Assembly (NCBI GenBank): GCA_022839045.1
Contig: JALHDI010000010.1
Coordinates: 66,759 to 130,758 of the forward strand
Direction of reading: 5' to 3'
Length of the DNA stretch: 64,000 bases
From: Sporomusaceae bacterium
GTDB lineage: Bacteria > Bacillota_C > Negativicutes > Sporomusales_B > UBA7701
Below are positions 8,298 to 18,421 of the stretch, one piece after another; position 1 is the stretch's first letter, and every line of letters starts with the position of its first letter. The notes beneath the pieces were generated by a model, which was not told where the DNA came from, did no database searches, and was given only the letters and a program-made list of their open reading frames with translations. The position numbers and the translations under genes were made by a program.

Positions 8298-9136
8298 CAG
8301 TCCCCCACCTTCCTGCCGGTCAGTTCGATGAAGATATCTTCCAGGTTGGATTTGCGCAATATGGTATTTACGGACAGTTGGCCGGCGAATCCGGCCGCTT
8401 CCGGTCTAGCGGCAAAAAACCGATACTGGGTACTGCCATTTTCGCTCCATTCCACGACATGGCTTCCCAGCCCCTCGCACAGGGCGACCGGACTATCGTG
8501 GGCGATGAGTTTGCCTTTGTCCATGATGGCGACCCGGCGGCAAAGACTTTCCGCCTCCTCGATATAGTGAGTTGTAAGCAACACCGTTAATCCCTCGCCG
8601 TTAAGCCGTCTGATGAGATCCCACAATCTTCGGCGCACCTGGGGGTCGAGGCCGACGGTGGGCTCGTCGAGAAACAGCACCCGAGGCCGATGCAGCAACG
8701 CGCGGGCAATCATCAGCCGCCGTTTCATGCCGCCGGAAAAGGTTTGGACCATATCGTTCCGGCGGTCGTTCAGTTCCACATATTCCAAAAGTTCGTCGAT
8801 CCTGCTGGCCCGTTCGGCTGCCGGCATGTGATGCAGCCTCCCGTGGAGATCGAGGTTCTCCCTGGCTGTCAAATCGATGTCGAGGTTCAGATGCTGCGGA
8901 ACGACGCCTATAAGGGCTTTTATCGCCAGCTCGTCGTCCGGCAGGCGGCGGCCGTCGATGGTCACCTTGCCGGCGGTTGCCCTGGTCAGCATGGTGAGAA
9001 TGCGGATGGTGGTCGTCTTGCCGGCGCCGTTGGGACCAAGAAGGCCGAAAGTTTCGCCTTTTTCGATATGCAAATCCAGATGCTCGACAACCACCCGCTC
9101 GCCGAACTTCTTTACCAGTCCCTCAATACGGATCAT
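8297..9136 (-). CDS. ABC transporter ATP-binding protein
   Basis: 279 residues from the ATG at 9136, preceded by GAGGAAAT. Walker A GPNGAGKTTT lies near residue 40, the signature is FSGGMKRR and Walker B VLFLDEPTVGLDP, followed by the H-loop TTHYIEEAE. The C-terminal tail (LEDIFIELTGRKVGD) is typical of DrrA/CcmA-like exporter ATPases. It pairs with the ABC-2 permease directly downstream and lies 19 nt from the ChlI-like gene. Confidence 0.92.
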   Translation of the reverse strand: MIRIEGLVKKFGERVVVEHLDLHIEKGETFGLLGPNGAGKTTTIRILTMLTRATAGKVTIDGRRLPDDELAIKALIGVVPQHLNLDIDLTARENLDLHGRLHHMPAAERASRIDELLEYVELNDRRNDMVQTFSGGMKRRLMIARALLHRPRVLFLDEPTVGLDPQVRRRLWDLIRRLNGEGLTVLLTTHYIEEAESLCRRVAIMDKGKLIAHDSPVALCEGLGSHVVEWSENGSTQYRFFAARPEAAGFAGQLSVNTILRKSNLEDIFIELTGRKVGD

Positions 9137-9155
9137 GCAATATTTCCTCGTTTGC

Positions 9156-10238
9156 TCATTTTTTGCCGGCGACATCGTGCCCGTGGCTATGCGGGTGCTG
9201 ATGGGCGTGTCCGTGCATGGCCTGATGGAGCTTCTGCCGGTCGGCGCCCACCTCCTGGAAAGGCTTGCGGCGCATCCGGTGCGCCAAGGCCAGTTCCAAT
9301 ATCTCCTGCACATGGGCAGACGCGACTTTGCTGCTGCCGTTCCAGGCCGCAAGCGCCTTGGCCGCCTTGAGCATCACAAGGTCGGCCCGGTGTCCGTCCA
9401 CCCCCATCTGGATGGCGATATCGGCGATGCGGTACAAGATATCGTCGTCCACTTTGACACCAGGCAGAAGGCGTTGAGCGGCCGTTATTTTTTCCCGCAA
9501 TTCGGCCTGTCCGGTTTCCCAGGCCGCGATAAAGGCATCCGGGTCTTCCTCGAAGACGCCCCGGCGCTTGATGACCTCGACCCGCTGGGCAGGGTCGCCG
9601 ATGCCGCCGATGGTCACGCACAAGCCGAACCTGTCCAACAGCTGCGGTCTGAGCTCCCCTTCCTCGGGATTCATCGTACCGACCAGGATGAATTGGGCCG
9701 GATGGGAGAACGACACTCCCTCCCTTTCCACCGTGTTCACCCCCATGGCGGCGGCGTCGAGGAGTACGTCGACGATATGGTCATCCAGCAGATTTACTTC
9801 ATCCACGTAGAGAATGCCCCGGTTGGCTTCGGCCAGCACGCCGGGCTCGAACTTCTTCTCGCCGTGCTTGATGGCATGTTCGATGTCGAGGGTGCCGACA
9901 ACCCGGTCCTCGGTGGCCGATATGGGCAGATTGACCACCCGCATGGGCCTTTTGCTCCGCGGCAGCTTATCCCCGGCCTCGTGCCGACTGTGGCAGGCCG
10001 GACAATGGGCCTGGGGATTGTCCGGGTCGCAGCTGTAGGGGCAGTCTGCCACCACCTCGATTTCCGGCAGCAGTTCGGCCAGCGCCCTAACCGCCGTTGA
10101 TTTGGCCGTTCCCTTCTCGCCGCGGATGAGGATGCCGGACAGCCGCGGATTGATGACATTCATAATAAGCCCCCTTTTCATGCCGTCTTGACCGACTATC
10201 GCCGCGAACGGGTAGTTCTTTGGTTTATGATTATGCAT
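9156..10238 (-). CDS. Magnesium-chelatase subunit ChlI/BchI-like AAA+ ATPase
   Basis: 360 residues from the ATG at 10238, placed 8 nt after GGAGG; an in-frame ATG at 10253 contains that GGAGG. Walker A is GEKGTAKST, Walker B ILYVDEVNLL, and PISATEDRVVGTLDIE is the ChlI-specific insertion. Extra cysteines (CPYSCDPDNPQAHCPACH) form a possible zinc site. The C-terminus is His-rich (HGHAHQHPHSHGHD), which would suit nickel, cobalt or zinc binding. With the ChlD-like protein upstream and CobN it forms the three-part I/D/H set of an ATP-driven metal chelatase. Which metal is inserted or removed is not shown. Confidence 0.9.
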   Translation of the reverse strand: MHNHKPKNYPFAAIVGQDGMKRGLIMNVINPRLSGILIRGEKGTAKSTAVRALAELLPEIEVVADCPYSCDPDNPQAHCPACHSRHEAGDKLPRSKRPMRVVNLPISATEDRVVGTLDIEHAIKHGEKKFEPGVLAEANRGILYVDEVNLLDDHIVDVLLDAAAMGVNTVEREGVSFSHPAQFILVGTMNPEEGELRPQLLDRFGLCVTIGGIGDPAQRVEVIKRRGVFEEDPDAFIAAWETGQAELREKITAAQRLLPGVKVDDDILYRIADIAIQMGVDGHRADLVMLKAAKALAAWNGSSKVASAHVQEILELALAHRMRRKPFQEVGADRQKLHQAMHGHAHQHPHSHGHDVAGKK

Positions 10239-10267
10239 CAGGATTTCCTCCATACTTGTTTCATTTG

Positions 10268-12244
10268 TCAGTGAATGGCGTCGCGGACAATATTGGCCAG
10301 GCTGTCCACCTTCAATTGGCCGATGGAACAGCATTCGCCGCCTAGCGCCTCCGCCAATTTCTGGGCCAGGCCAAAGGACAGCAGGCCCTTCTTTTCGGTG
10401 TCGATGACCAGATACTTGGCGCCCGCTTCTTCCCGGAGGGCGGTAGCCACTCGGTAAGCTTCGGCCAGCGGACTGCCGCCATCGGCGGCCACGTTGGCCC
10501 TGCCGTCCGACAGAATGACGACTATCGGCCGCATATGGGGGCTGCGTTTGAGGTGCTGTCTTACAACCTCGTAAGCCTTGGACAGGCCGGCCGCCAAGGG
10601 CGTCTTGCCGCCCACCGGCAATTCGCTCAGGTACTTCTGGGCCAACTCCACGCTGTTGGTCGGCGGCAAGAGCACCTCCGCCCGGTCGCCCTTGAAGGCG
10701 ATCATCCCAACCCGTTCACGCTTCTGGTAGGCGTCCAGCAAAAGCGACAGGATCGCGCCCTTGGTTTCGATCATCCGCTGCCTTGCGCCCATGGAGCCGC
10801 TGGCGTCCACGACGAACAGCATGAAGTTGCCGATGCGTTTTTCCCGCACTTTTTCCCGGATATCGCCGTTTTCGATGACCAGCGCCGTCCCCCGCGGCTG
10901 GCGCCGCCGCTGGAAGGGAGCGGCCGCCCGGATGGTGGCGTCGATGGCCAGATCGTTGCGCTCCCGGTGATTCGTGCTTTTCACATAGCGGCCGACGCTG
11001 GCGTCGGTCTTGGTTCGCGACCGGCGTCCCGACCCGCGGCGCACCTGACGGTCTTTGGCATGGGTGATCCTCTTTATGGCGAAAGGCTTGCCGACGGCGA
11101 ATACCACCTCGGTCGCCGGGCCGGCGTCGCCGCCATCTTTCTGATCGCCGCCCTGCCGCTCGCGTTGCTGTTCCGGCGGCGGATTTTGCCGGTTGTCCGG
11201 CGGCGGCTCGTGAGCATCCTGCGGTTCAGGTTCCTCGCGGATCGGCGGCGTTTCCGATTCCTGCGGCGGCTCGCGGCGGCGGTGGGCCAACACCAGCGGG
11301 GCGATATCGTCAACGTCCTGATGGGAAACTTCGCTATTCCCCCGCCAGGCGGCCAGGGTAAGCGCCGCTTTTGCCAGCACGATGTCGGCCCGGTGACCGG
11401 CCGCGAACGCCGCCGCGCAAACCTCGCTGATATATTCATAAACATCGTCCGCTATCCGTACGATTGGCAAAACCTCTCTGGCAGCGGCTATCTCCATCTG
11501 TAAGCGGCCAAGCTCTGGCTGCCACCTGACCGCGAAGCCCGCCGGGTCGGAATCGAAAGCCTCCCGCCGCTTTATGACCTCAACCCGCGCCTGCCGGTCA
11601 GCCAGCCCCCGCACCTCGACGCACAGCGCGAACCGGTCGAGAAGCTGCGGCCGCAGATCGCCCTCTTCGGGATTCATGGTGCCCACAAGGATGAATTCCG
11701 CCGGATGAGTGACGCTCACACCCTCCCGTTCGACGACATTGACGCCGCTGCCGGCGGCGTCGAGGAGCACGTCGACGATATGGTCGTCCAGCAGGTTGAT
11801 CTCGTCGATGTAGATGATGCCCCGGTTGGCTTCGGCCATCAGACCGGGCAGGAATGCCTTGCGGCCGGTCTTCACCGCCTGTTCGAAGTCCATGCTGCCG
11901 ACCACCCGGTCTTCGGTGGCCGACACCGGCAACTCCACCAGCGGCACCGGTATCGCCGCTACCGGCTTTCGTCCCGGCGGCCGGCCGCGGCAATCTCCGC
12001 AGGCTTTGCCCAGGTTGTCCGGGTCGCAGTGATACGGGCAGTCACTTATCGCTTCGATCATTGGCAGCAATTCGGCCAAGCCCCGTACGGCGGTCGATTT
12101 GGCCGTCCCCTTTTCGCCGCGGACGAGTAAGCCGCCCAGCCGCGGGTTGACGGCGTGGAGCAGAAGCGCGAGCTGCAAGTCTTCCTGGCCGATCAGCGCC
12201 GCGAAGGGATACACCGTCCGCCGTTGTTTTCCTGACCCTGTCAT
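10268..12244 (-). CDS. Chelatase subunit D-like protein (ChlI domain fused to VWA domain)
   Basis: 658 residues. The N-terminal AAA+ ChlI-like domain (GEKGTAKST, ATEDRVVGSMDFEQ, GIIYIDEINLL; about residues 1-325) is followed by a Pro/Glu/Gln-rich linker (about 330-380) and a C-terminal von Willebrand A domain with the metal-ion-dependent adhesion site DASGSMG and GGKTPLAAGL. This is the BchD/ChlD architecture with an intact Walker A. It bridges the ChlI-like ATPase and the CobN subunit. The order CobN, receptor, D, I in one transcription unit implies a dedicated chelatase rather than general B12 synthesis. Confidence 0.9.
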   Translation of the reverse strand: MTGSGKQRRTVYPFAALIGQEDLQLALLLHAVNPRLGGLLVRGEKGTAKSTAVRGLAELLPMIEAISDCPYHCDPDNLGKACGDCRGRPPGRKPVAAIPVPLVELPVSATEDRVVGSMDFEQAVKTGRKAFLPGLMAEANRGIIYIDEINLLDDHIVDVLLDAAGSGVNVVEREGVSVTHPAEFILVGTMNPEEGDLRPQLLDRFALCVEVRGLADRQARVEVIKRREAFDSDPAGFAVRWQPELGRLQMEIAAAREVLPIVRIADDVYEYISEVCAAAFAAGHRADIVLAKAALTLAAWRGNSEVSHQDVDDIAPLVLAHRRREPPQESETPPIREEPEPQDAHEPPPDNRQNPPPEQQRERQGGDQKDGGDAGPATEVVFAVGKPFAIKRITHAKDRQVRRGSGRRSRTKTDASVGRYVKSTNHRERNDLAIDATIRAAAPFQRRRQPRGTALVIENGDIREKVREKRIGNFMLFVVDASGSMGARQRMIETKGAILSLLLDAYQKRERVGMIAFKGDRAEVLLPPTNSVELAQKYLSELPVGGKTPLAAGLSKAYEVVRQHLKRSPHMRPIVVILSDGRANVAADGGSPLAEAYRVATALREEAGAKYLVIDTEKKGLLSFGLAQKLAEALGGECCSIGQLKVDSLANIVRDAIH

Positions 12245-12300
12245 ATTCTCTCCTCGGTCCCCTGCCGCCTAATTCGGGCTGGCGTTATTAACTCATTCGC

Positions 12301-14553
12301 TTAGAATTTGTGTGTCACCTGCAGCGAGTACGTGCGGCCGGGCGCCACGTAGTAGGAGTAATACTGGCGGTCGAACAGGTTGTTTACCCCAAAAGTGACG
12401 GTATTGTCCTTGTCCCACTGGTACTCGGCGCCGATACTGACGATGAAATACGGGTCGTAGGAACCGTACACGCCGCTTACCACATCGCTGTTGTCGTCGC
12501 TGTTGTACCGTTTGCTGGCGTAACTGCCGGTCAGGTTGCCGCGCCACTTCCCCTTCTGGTAATCCAGGCCGAAGTTCAACAAGTGCTTCGGCACCTGCTG
12601 GACCTGTTTGCCCTCGGACGCCGCATTGGCCGTGTTCTTGCTGATGATGGCCCGCTGGTAGGTATAGTTCAGGAAAGTGGTCCAAACAGCGTCGAGACGG
12701 TGGCTGACTTCGAATTCCACCCCGTCTGTCTGCCCCTCGCCGGCGTTTTCGTATCGCTGCCAGCGATAGGTCGTGCCCGGTTTGTTGATGCCCAGGTCCC
12801 GCCGGTAGATTATGTCGGTAATGTCGTTGTGGAAATAGGTAATGTTCATATTGGTCCTGGCGTTGACTTTCCGGTTCCAGCCGAGTTCCACCGTGGCCAC
12901 CCTTTGCGGCTTCAAGTCCGGGTTGCCGTCGTACAGGATGTGGGTGGAGCCTGGCGGCACATTGCTGGTCGAAAGCCACCCACGGTACATGGTGTACAAA
13001 TCGGGGGCCTGGAAGGCTTTGCTCCAGGACAGATGCAGGCCGGTTTTCTCGTCGGCCTTGTACAGCAGGGCGACCTTCGGGCTGAAGGCCGAGTCGCTGC
13101 GTTCCGGGTAATAGGTCGGGTCGGACGTCGCCACGCTGTTGTCCTGGTTCATGCCGTCGTAGTTGGTCCACTTGTCGTAGCGGCCGCCGACGGTAAGACT
13201 CAGTTTGTCGTTCAGCTTGCGCTCATCCTGGGCAAAAAAGGCCAGCGTCCGGGAGCGGCCTTCGGCCTGGGAATAGAGTGTCGTTTTGCTGCTGCGGTCC
13301 AGCCAGTTGCCCAGCCGGTATTCCTGGTTGTGGATCCAGTCGTGGCGGTAGTTGACGCCCACCACCATGCGGTCCTTGTCGCCGAGGCGCAGTTCCTTCT
13401 GCAAATCGAAGTTCCAGCGTTTGTTGGGTGCGTCCGAGATGCGGCCGCTCCCGCCGCCGGGCGACGAAGCGCTGCTGATATACCAGCTGCTCAGCACGTC
13501 GGTCAGGCCGGCGTTGAAGGTCCAGCCTTTCTCCTTGTCCTTGTAGCCGAAAGTATAAAAATTGCTTTCCCGGCCGCCCGGCAACCCTAAGAAGGTATTG
13601 CCCGACACCGTTATCCGCTGTCCGCCGCCGACATCCACCGTCCCGGTGTAGGCGGCGCCGTTCAGCGTAAGATAGTTGTGTCCCGATCCGTAGCCGTAAT
13701 CGTATTTGTCGTGGAGAACGCCGAAGGTCAGGCTGCGGCTGGCGTCGATCCTGTAGACCAGCTTGCCGCCGATATCGGTCTGCTTCCAGGTGTTGTCCCC
13801 GGTGTCGCCGACCAGGTGCTTGGGGGCGCCGGTGCTGGAACTGGTCGGCGTCCAGCCGACGACGCCGCTCGTGCCCGCGCCGGTGCTCGGGCTTGCCGTG
13901 GCCAGGCCGGAAGGGTAGCCGTTGGTCGTCTTGCGTTCAAAGTTGATCCGATAGCTAAGCTTATCCGAAAGCTTGTCGCTGACGCTCATCCGGTTTGTCC
14001 AGGTGCCGTAGGTCTCGAACTTGGACGATATAGTCGCCTCGCGTTTATCGGGCGATTTGGTGATGATGTTGATGACGCCGCCCATCGCCGTACTGCCGTA
14101 CAGCGCCGAGCCGGAACCCTTCACCACTTCGATCCGTTCCACGCTCTCAATGGGCACGGCCGACCAGGTCACAGATCCTGAATACGCCTGGTTCATCGGC
14201 TGCCCGTCCAGCAACACCAGCGTTTGCATCGTGCCGCTGAAGCCGCGCATCGACACCGACGCCGTGGTGGACGTCAGCCCTTTCTGCCGGTTGTCGAATA
14301 CCCCCGCCGCCAGCTTAAGCGCCTGGTCGATGGTCTGAATGTTCATCTTGCCGATGTCCGCGGCCGTTATGACGGTTACGCTGGCCGGTACGTCCTTGAT
14401 CGCCTGCTCGACCTTCGTGGCGGTCACCACGACGGTATCCAGGTCGTAGACCGGCGCCTCCTCGGCGTGAGCCGCCGGCGCCAGCGACCCGGCGCCGAGC
14501 AGCAGCGACAAAAGTATCGCCCGCCGGAGATTTTTTCTGTTTTTCCTCGTCAT
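12301..14553 (-). CDS. TonB-dependent outer-membrane receptor, second copy
   Basis: 750 residues from the ATG at 14553, which overlaps the CobN stop as ATGA; the frame is open further upstream but that part lies inside cobN. A signal peptide (LLSLLLGAGSLAPAAHA) is followed by a TonB-box-like DTVVVTATKVEQ, the plug (VPASVTVITAADIGK, GFSGTMQTLVLLDGQPMN, VERIEVVKGSGSALYGSTA, GGVINIITKSP) and a long barrel ending in YSLQVTHKF. It is clearly diverged from the receptor at 4885-6897, so the two probably take different ligands. Being between cobN and the D subunit suggests its ligand feeds the chelatase. Confidence 0.92.
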   Translation of the reverse strand: MTRKNRKNLRRAILLSLLLGAGSLAPAAHAEEAPVYDLDTVVVTATKVEQAIKDVPASVTVITAADIGKMNIQTIDQALKLAAGVFDNRQKGLTSTTASVSMRGFSGTMQTLVLLDGQPMNQAYSGSVTWSAVPIESVERIEVVKGSGSALYGSTAMGGVINIITKSPDKREATISSKFETYGTWTNRMSVSDKLSDKLSYRINFERKTTNGYPSGLATASPSTGAGTSGVVGWTPTSSSTGAPKHLVGDTGDNTWKQTDIGGKLVYRIDASRSLTFGVLHDKYDYGYGSGHNYLTLNGAAYTGTVDVGGGQRITVSGNTFLGLPGGRESNFYTFGYKDKEKGWTFNAGLTDVLSSWYISSASSPGGGSGRISDAPNKRWNFDLQKELRLGDKDRMVVGVNYRHDWIHNQEYRLGNWLDRSSKTTLYSQAEGRSRTLAFFAQDERKLNDKLSLTVGGRYDKWTNYDGMNQDNSVATSDPTYYPERSDSAFSPKVALLYKADEKTGLHLSWSKAFQAPDLYTMYRGWLSTSNVPPGSTHILYDGNPDLKPQRVATVELGWNRKVNARTNMNITYFHNDITDIIYRRDLGINKPGTTYRWQRYENAGEGQTDGVEFEVSHRLDAVWTTFLNYTYQRAIISKNTANAASEGKQVQQVPKHLLNFGLDYQKGKWRGNLTGSYASKRYNSDDNSDVVSGVYGSYDPYFIVSIGAEYQWDKDNTVTFGVNNLFDRQYYSYYVAPGRTYSLQVTHKF

Positions 14554-17500
14554 CCCCTTACATCCTTCCCCTCTAATTTCTTGCCCAGTTTCGCCTGCCA
14601 GGCCGGCACTTCGTCGGCGGTAACGATATCTATGGAGCCTCCCTGAAACTCTCCGGCAACGTCGCCCATCCGCTCTTCCATCCAGCCTTCGATTTCCATA
14701 TAGGTGTCCCTGAGTCCGTCCAGCACCTCGGGGTCGGCCTGCCATAAGCCCCGCTCGGCCGCCTCCAGCAGCCGCCGGTTGATCTCCTCCATCGCCCAGG
14801 GGTTATTGTCTTCGAACCACCGGCGCATTTCTTCGTCAAGAACATAGGTCTTGGCGAGGTCGTCGAAAACCCAGTCGGCCACCGCCCCGGTGGTGGCTTC
14901 CCAGCCGTAGACATGGGTGACGCGTTTGGCTATGTCGCCGGCGCCCTTGTAGCCGTGGCGTTTCATGCCTTCAATCCAGTCCGGGTTGAGGATCTTCACC
15001 CTGATGATGCTCTCGATTTCTTCCGACAGGGTGGTCACCGCCGGCCGCAACGAGTCGCGGGTGTCGCCGTAGTAGGTTTTCACCTCGCCGCCCTTGACCG
15101 ATTGGGCCGCCGCCGTCAGACCGCCGTAATAGGAGAAGTGGCAACAACAGCCGAACAAGTCATATTCGTCGGTGGCCGCCTTGTTGTACGTAAGGTCGAC
15201 CGTTTTCAGCTGGCGCTTGAACTGTCCGGCCGACTCCCGGCCGCCGCGGTCCTTGCCGTAGGCGTAGCCGCTCCAGGCGATGAAGATGTCGGCCAAATCC
15301 TGCTCGGTTTTCCAGGCCGAGGCATGGACCGCCAGGCTGACGCCGGCGCCGTAGGTGTTCGGCCTGCTGCCGAAAATCCTCGCCGTCGCCTGTTCCCAGG
15401 CTGCCGGCGTATCGTCGGCCAGCTGTTCCAGCACATGCTTGCGGACGTAGTTTTGCTCGTCCGGTTCGTCCAGGGCGGCAACCGCCCGCACAGCCTCATC
15501 GATATACTCGACGATCCCCGGGAAACAGTCCCGGGTCACGCCGCCGATCCTGAGGGTGACGTCGATGCGCGGCCTGCCGAGCTCCTCCGGGGGAATGACG
15601 CGGAAGCCCTTGACCCGCCCGCCGGCGAGCCACTTCGGCTCCACCCCCAGCAGCGCCAAAATCTGCGCCACCTGCTCGCCGTCCGTCCACATGCAGTCGG
15701 TGGCGAACAGCACCATACCGCAGTTTTCCGGCAGGCGGCCGGTATCCGCCTCGTGCCTTGCCAGCAGGGCGTCGGCCAACTTGCGGCCCACCTGCCAGGC
15801 CGCCCTGGTGGGGATGCGCTCCGGGTCGGCGCTGTAAAAGTTCCGGCCGGTGGGCAGGATATCGGCCCGCCCCCTGGTGATCAGCCCCGAAGGCCCGGCC
15901 GGCAGGTAGCCGCCGCTAAAGCCATGCAGCAGGCCGTCGATCTCTTTCGAGGCCGAAAGATTGGCGTCGATGGTTTTGACTTTATCCCGCCACTCCTCAA
16001 GCTGACCAATTTTGTCAGGATTTACAAGGCTGTCGCCCATAACCTTGCAGGCCAGATCATGCATGGCCGCATCGTCAGCCGTGAACCTGCCGATAAAAGC
16101 CTTGACATGGCCGTTGACCTGGTCCAGCAGGGCGCCGTAGTTCTTTTCAAAGCCGGCGTGCCAGGCATGGGGGCTGTCGATGAGCAGATCGTAGTCAAGG
16201 TCCATGAGCTCGGCCACCAGCCGGCCGAGGCTGCCGTCGACCCCGCTGTCGTGCCGCACCGCCGCCCGGATGAAGCCGATCCGCCGTTCGCCCTGGGGGA
16301 TGTCGCCGAAAATGTGCATGCCATCCTGGTGCATGCGGTTTTTCAGGCGGATCACCTGGCCGTGCAGTTTTTCCGCCAGCGCTTCGAAGTCGGCGCTGGC
16401 GCTTTCGTCGATCAACTTTCCCTCGGCAGCCTTCCCGCTGATAAGGTGCTCCAGTTCGTGAGCGCGCGCCGGGTCGGCCCGTCTGGCCCGCGCGTATTCG
16501 TCCAGCAGAGTTTCCAGTTCCTCAAGCTGGCCGTAGGTGCCGGCCTCCGCCATCACCGTTTGCATATGCCCGACCAGCGCGGCGTAGCTGCGTCGCTTGG
16601 CGATCGTCCCTTCCGGGGGATTGTCGGTATTGTATATGTATAGGTGCGGTATCGTCCCCAGGACGAGCTCGGGGAAACAGGTCTCCGAAAGCCCGAGCGA
16701 CTTCCCGGGAAGAAACTCCAGGTTGCCGTGGGTGCCGACATCCACCAGGACGTCGGCACCCCAGGAATCCTCCAGGTAGCGGTACGTGGCCGCATACTGA
16801 TGGGTGGGGGGGCACTCGGGGTCGTGCAGCAGTTTGCAGACCTGGCCGTCGCAGCGCGCCCCGGCGCAGCCCCGCTTGGGCTGACAACAGACCACGACGT
16901 TGCCGTACTCGACGCCGGTTATCAGTATCTTGCCGTCATACACCATGGCGGCCGGCACGCCGTCTTTTTCCTCGCCCGGCGGCGCGCCCCAGGTCTCGGT
17001 CATCGCCGACCGCATCACTTCCGGGAAGCCGTCGAACCACCGCCGGTACTCGGCAGCTGTCATATAATGGATGACGCCGCCCTTGGCGACGATCTCCTCG
17101 ATGGGGGTCCAGCGGAAATCGGATATCGCCTTCCGCTCCATGATCCGGTCGATCAGTTCCTTGCCGGAGGCCGGCATATCTTCAATACGGTAGCCCGCCT
17201 CCCGCATAGCGGCCATGATGCGGGCCACGCTTTCCAGCGAGTCAAGGTTGGCAGCGCCGCCCACCGCCAGTTCCACTCCGTGGCAGGGGCTGTTGTGGAG
17301 GATGAAAGCCACTTTGCGGTCGGCCGGCTTCTTGTATTTCAGATCGATCCACTTTTTCACCCGCCGGCACAGATAGGCCACGCGGCCCTCGACCGGCAGA
17401 TAATATTCCAGCGCGCCGCCGATGTCCTGCTGCCGGACCCGGCTAAGGCAACCGATGACGATTGGCTCGATGACGCCGTTCACCTCGGGCATGGCCACCG

Positions 17501-18410
17501 ACATGACCATGGTTGGCCCCGAGATGCCATAGACGTCGGCCCGCCAGTCGCCCTCGGTCTTTCCGTAGGCCAAAAGGCCTTTGATGATCGGCACGTCGAG
17601 GCGCTTGAGCAGCTCTTCGCCGGCCGGCTGGGCGGTACGCTCGGTGTCCCCGTGCTTGACCAAAAAGAAAGACTGCAGGTTTATCAGCACATCGATCGCC
17701 GGCTGCCCGTCGGTCATGAAATAGTTGGCGATGGCGAAAGCATTGTCTTCCGACCCGGTTTCGACGTCGCGCCTGCCGGTGCTGAAGGCCGGGATGACGT
17801 TGCAGCCGGCGGCCTCAAGCTCGGCGATTATTGCTTCGATCACCTCGGTGTTGCGATTCAGCCACAAGTGCCGGTAGCAGAGCACCCCCACCGTCGGGCG
17901 GTCGGCTTTCCAGTCCGGATGGTTATTGATGTACGCAGCCAAGTCTTCGTAGACGGCCTCATCGCCGGAGTAGAAGATGCCCTGCCAGGCGATCTCCTCC
18001 GGCGGCAAAACGGTAACCGCGGCCCCCAGCACCTCTTTCATGATGCATAACAGGGCATTTCGCGAGTTTTCCCGGCCGCCCAGTGTCAGGTAGCGCTGCA
18101 CCGTCAGCGTGATGTCGGCCCGGACGGTATTGTAAGCGGCCAAGCCAGGGTCATAGCCGAAAGCTACCGTGGGTTTCTGCCCGCTTACAGCGCCGATGTC
18201 GGCCGCCACCGCCTCCCACACCGCGTTGGTGGCGGGGAACAGCAGCAATGCGTCGGCCTCCCGACGAAGAAAATTGATAAACCCCTCCCGAAAATCCATG
18301 TCTTCGAGGTCGCGGATGCTGCACATCCTTAGTTCCAGGCCGGCGATCCCCCCGGCCGCCTCGGTCAGAGCAGGCATATAGCTGGTCCACATGATCGCGC
18401 CGATTTTCAC
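14550..18410 (-). CDS. cobN: Cobaltochelatase CobN-like large subunit
   Basis: About 1286 residues, full length for CobN/BchH. I chose the GTG at 18410 (MKIGAIMWTSYMPAL) because GGAGGAG precedes it by 5 nt; an ATG 21 nt upstream overlaps that site. Family motifs include VDVGTHGNLEFLPGKSLGLS, ILHNSPCHGVELAVGG, LFATDCMWTDGEQVAQ and RKHVLEQL. A Cys cluster (CCQPKRGCAGARCDGQVCK) is notable. There is no signal peptide, so it is cytoplasmic, unlike the CobN relative at 1-2270. With the ChlD- and ChlI-like proteins it should form an ATP-dependent chelatase acting on a substrate brought in by the ECF and TonB components. Confidence 0.92.
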   Translation of the reverse strand: MKIGAIMWTSYMPALTEAAGGIAGLELRMCSIRDLEDMDFREGFINFLRREADALLLFPATNAVWEAVAADIGAVSGQKPTVAFGYDPGLAAYNTVRADITLTVQRYLTLGGRENSRNALLCIMKEVLGAAVTVLPPEEIAWQGIFYSGDEAVYEDLAAYINNHPDWKADRPTVGVLCYRHLWLNRNTEVIEAIIAELEAAGCNVIPAFSTGRRDVETGSEDNAFAIANYFMTDGQPAIDVLINLQSFFLVKHGDTERTAQPAGEELLKRLDVPIIKGLLAYGKTEGDWRADVYGISGPTMVMSVAMPEVNGVIEPIVIGCLSRVRQQDIGGALEYYLPVEGRVAYLCRRVKKWIDLKYKKPADRKVAFILHNSPCHGVELAVGGAANLDSLESVARIMAAMREAGYRIEDMPASGKELIDRIMERKAISDFRWTPIEEIVAKGGVIHYMTAAEYRRWFDGFPEVMRSAMTETWGAPPGEEKDGVPAAMVYDGKILITGVEYGNVVVCCQPKRGCAGARCDGQVCKLLHDPECPPTHQYAATYRYLEDSWGADVLVDVGTHGNLEFLPGKSLGLSETCFPELVLGTIPHLYIYNTDNPPEGTIAKRRSYAALVGHMQTVMAEAGTYGQLEELETLLDEYARARRADPARAHELEHLISGKAAEGKLIDESASADFEALAEKLHGQVIRLKNRMHQDGMHIFGDIPQGERRIGFIRAAVRHDSGVDGSLGRLVAELMDLDYDLLIDSPHAWHAGFEKNYGALLDQVNGHVKAFIGRFTADDAAMHDLACKVMGDSLVNPDKIGQLEEWRDKVKTIDANLSASKEIDGLLHGFSGGYLPAGPSGLITRGRADILPTGRNFYSADPERIPTRAAWQVGRKLADALLARHEADTGRLPENCGMVLFATDCMWTDGEQVAQILALLGVEPKWLAGGRVKGFRVIPPEELGRPRIDVTLRIGGVTRDCFPGIVEYIDEAVRAVAALDEPDEQNYVRKHVLEQLADDTPAAWEQATARIFGSRPNTYGAGVSLAVHASAWKTEQDLADIFIAWSGYAYGKDRGGRESAGQFKRQLKTVDLTYNKAATDEYDLFGCCCHFSYYGGLTAAAQSVKGGEVKTYYGDTRDSLRPAVTTLSEEIESIIRVKILNPDWIEGMKRHGYKGAGDIAKRVTHVYGWEATTGAVADWVFDDLAKTYVLDEEMRRWFEDNNPWAMEEINRRLLEAAERGLWQADPEVLDGLRDTYMEIEGWMEERMGDVAGEFQGGSIDIVTADEVPAWQAKLGKKLEGKDVRG

Positions 18411-18421
18411 CGTATCTCCTC

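Noticed and set aside
14913..16643. Long open frames antisense to real genes (for example 12310-13590, 14913-16643, 43585-45141, 51469-53043 and 53764-55125)
   Set aside because: They mirror conserved genes on the other strand, show no protein-family patterns, and are expected in GC-rich DNA where the complementary frames lack stops.
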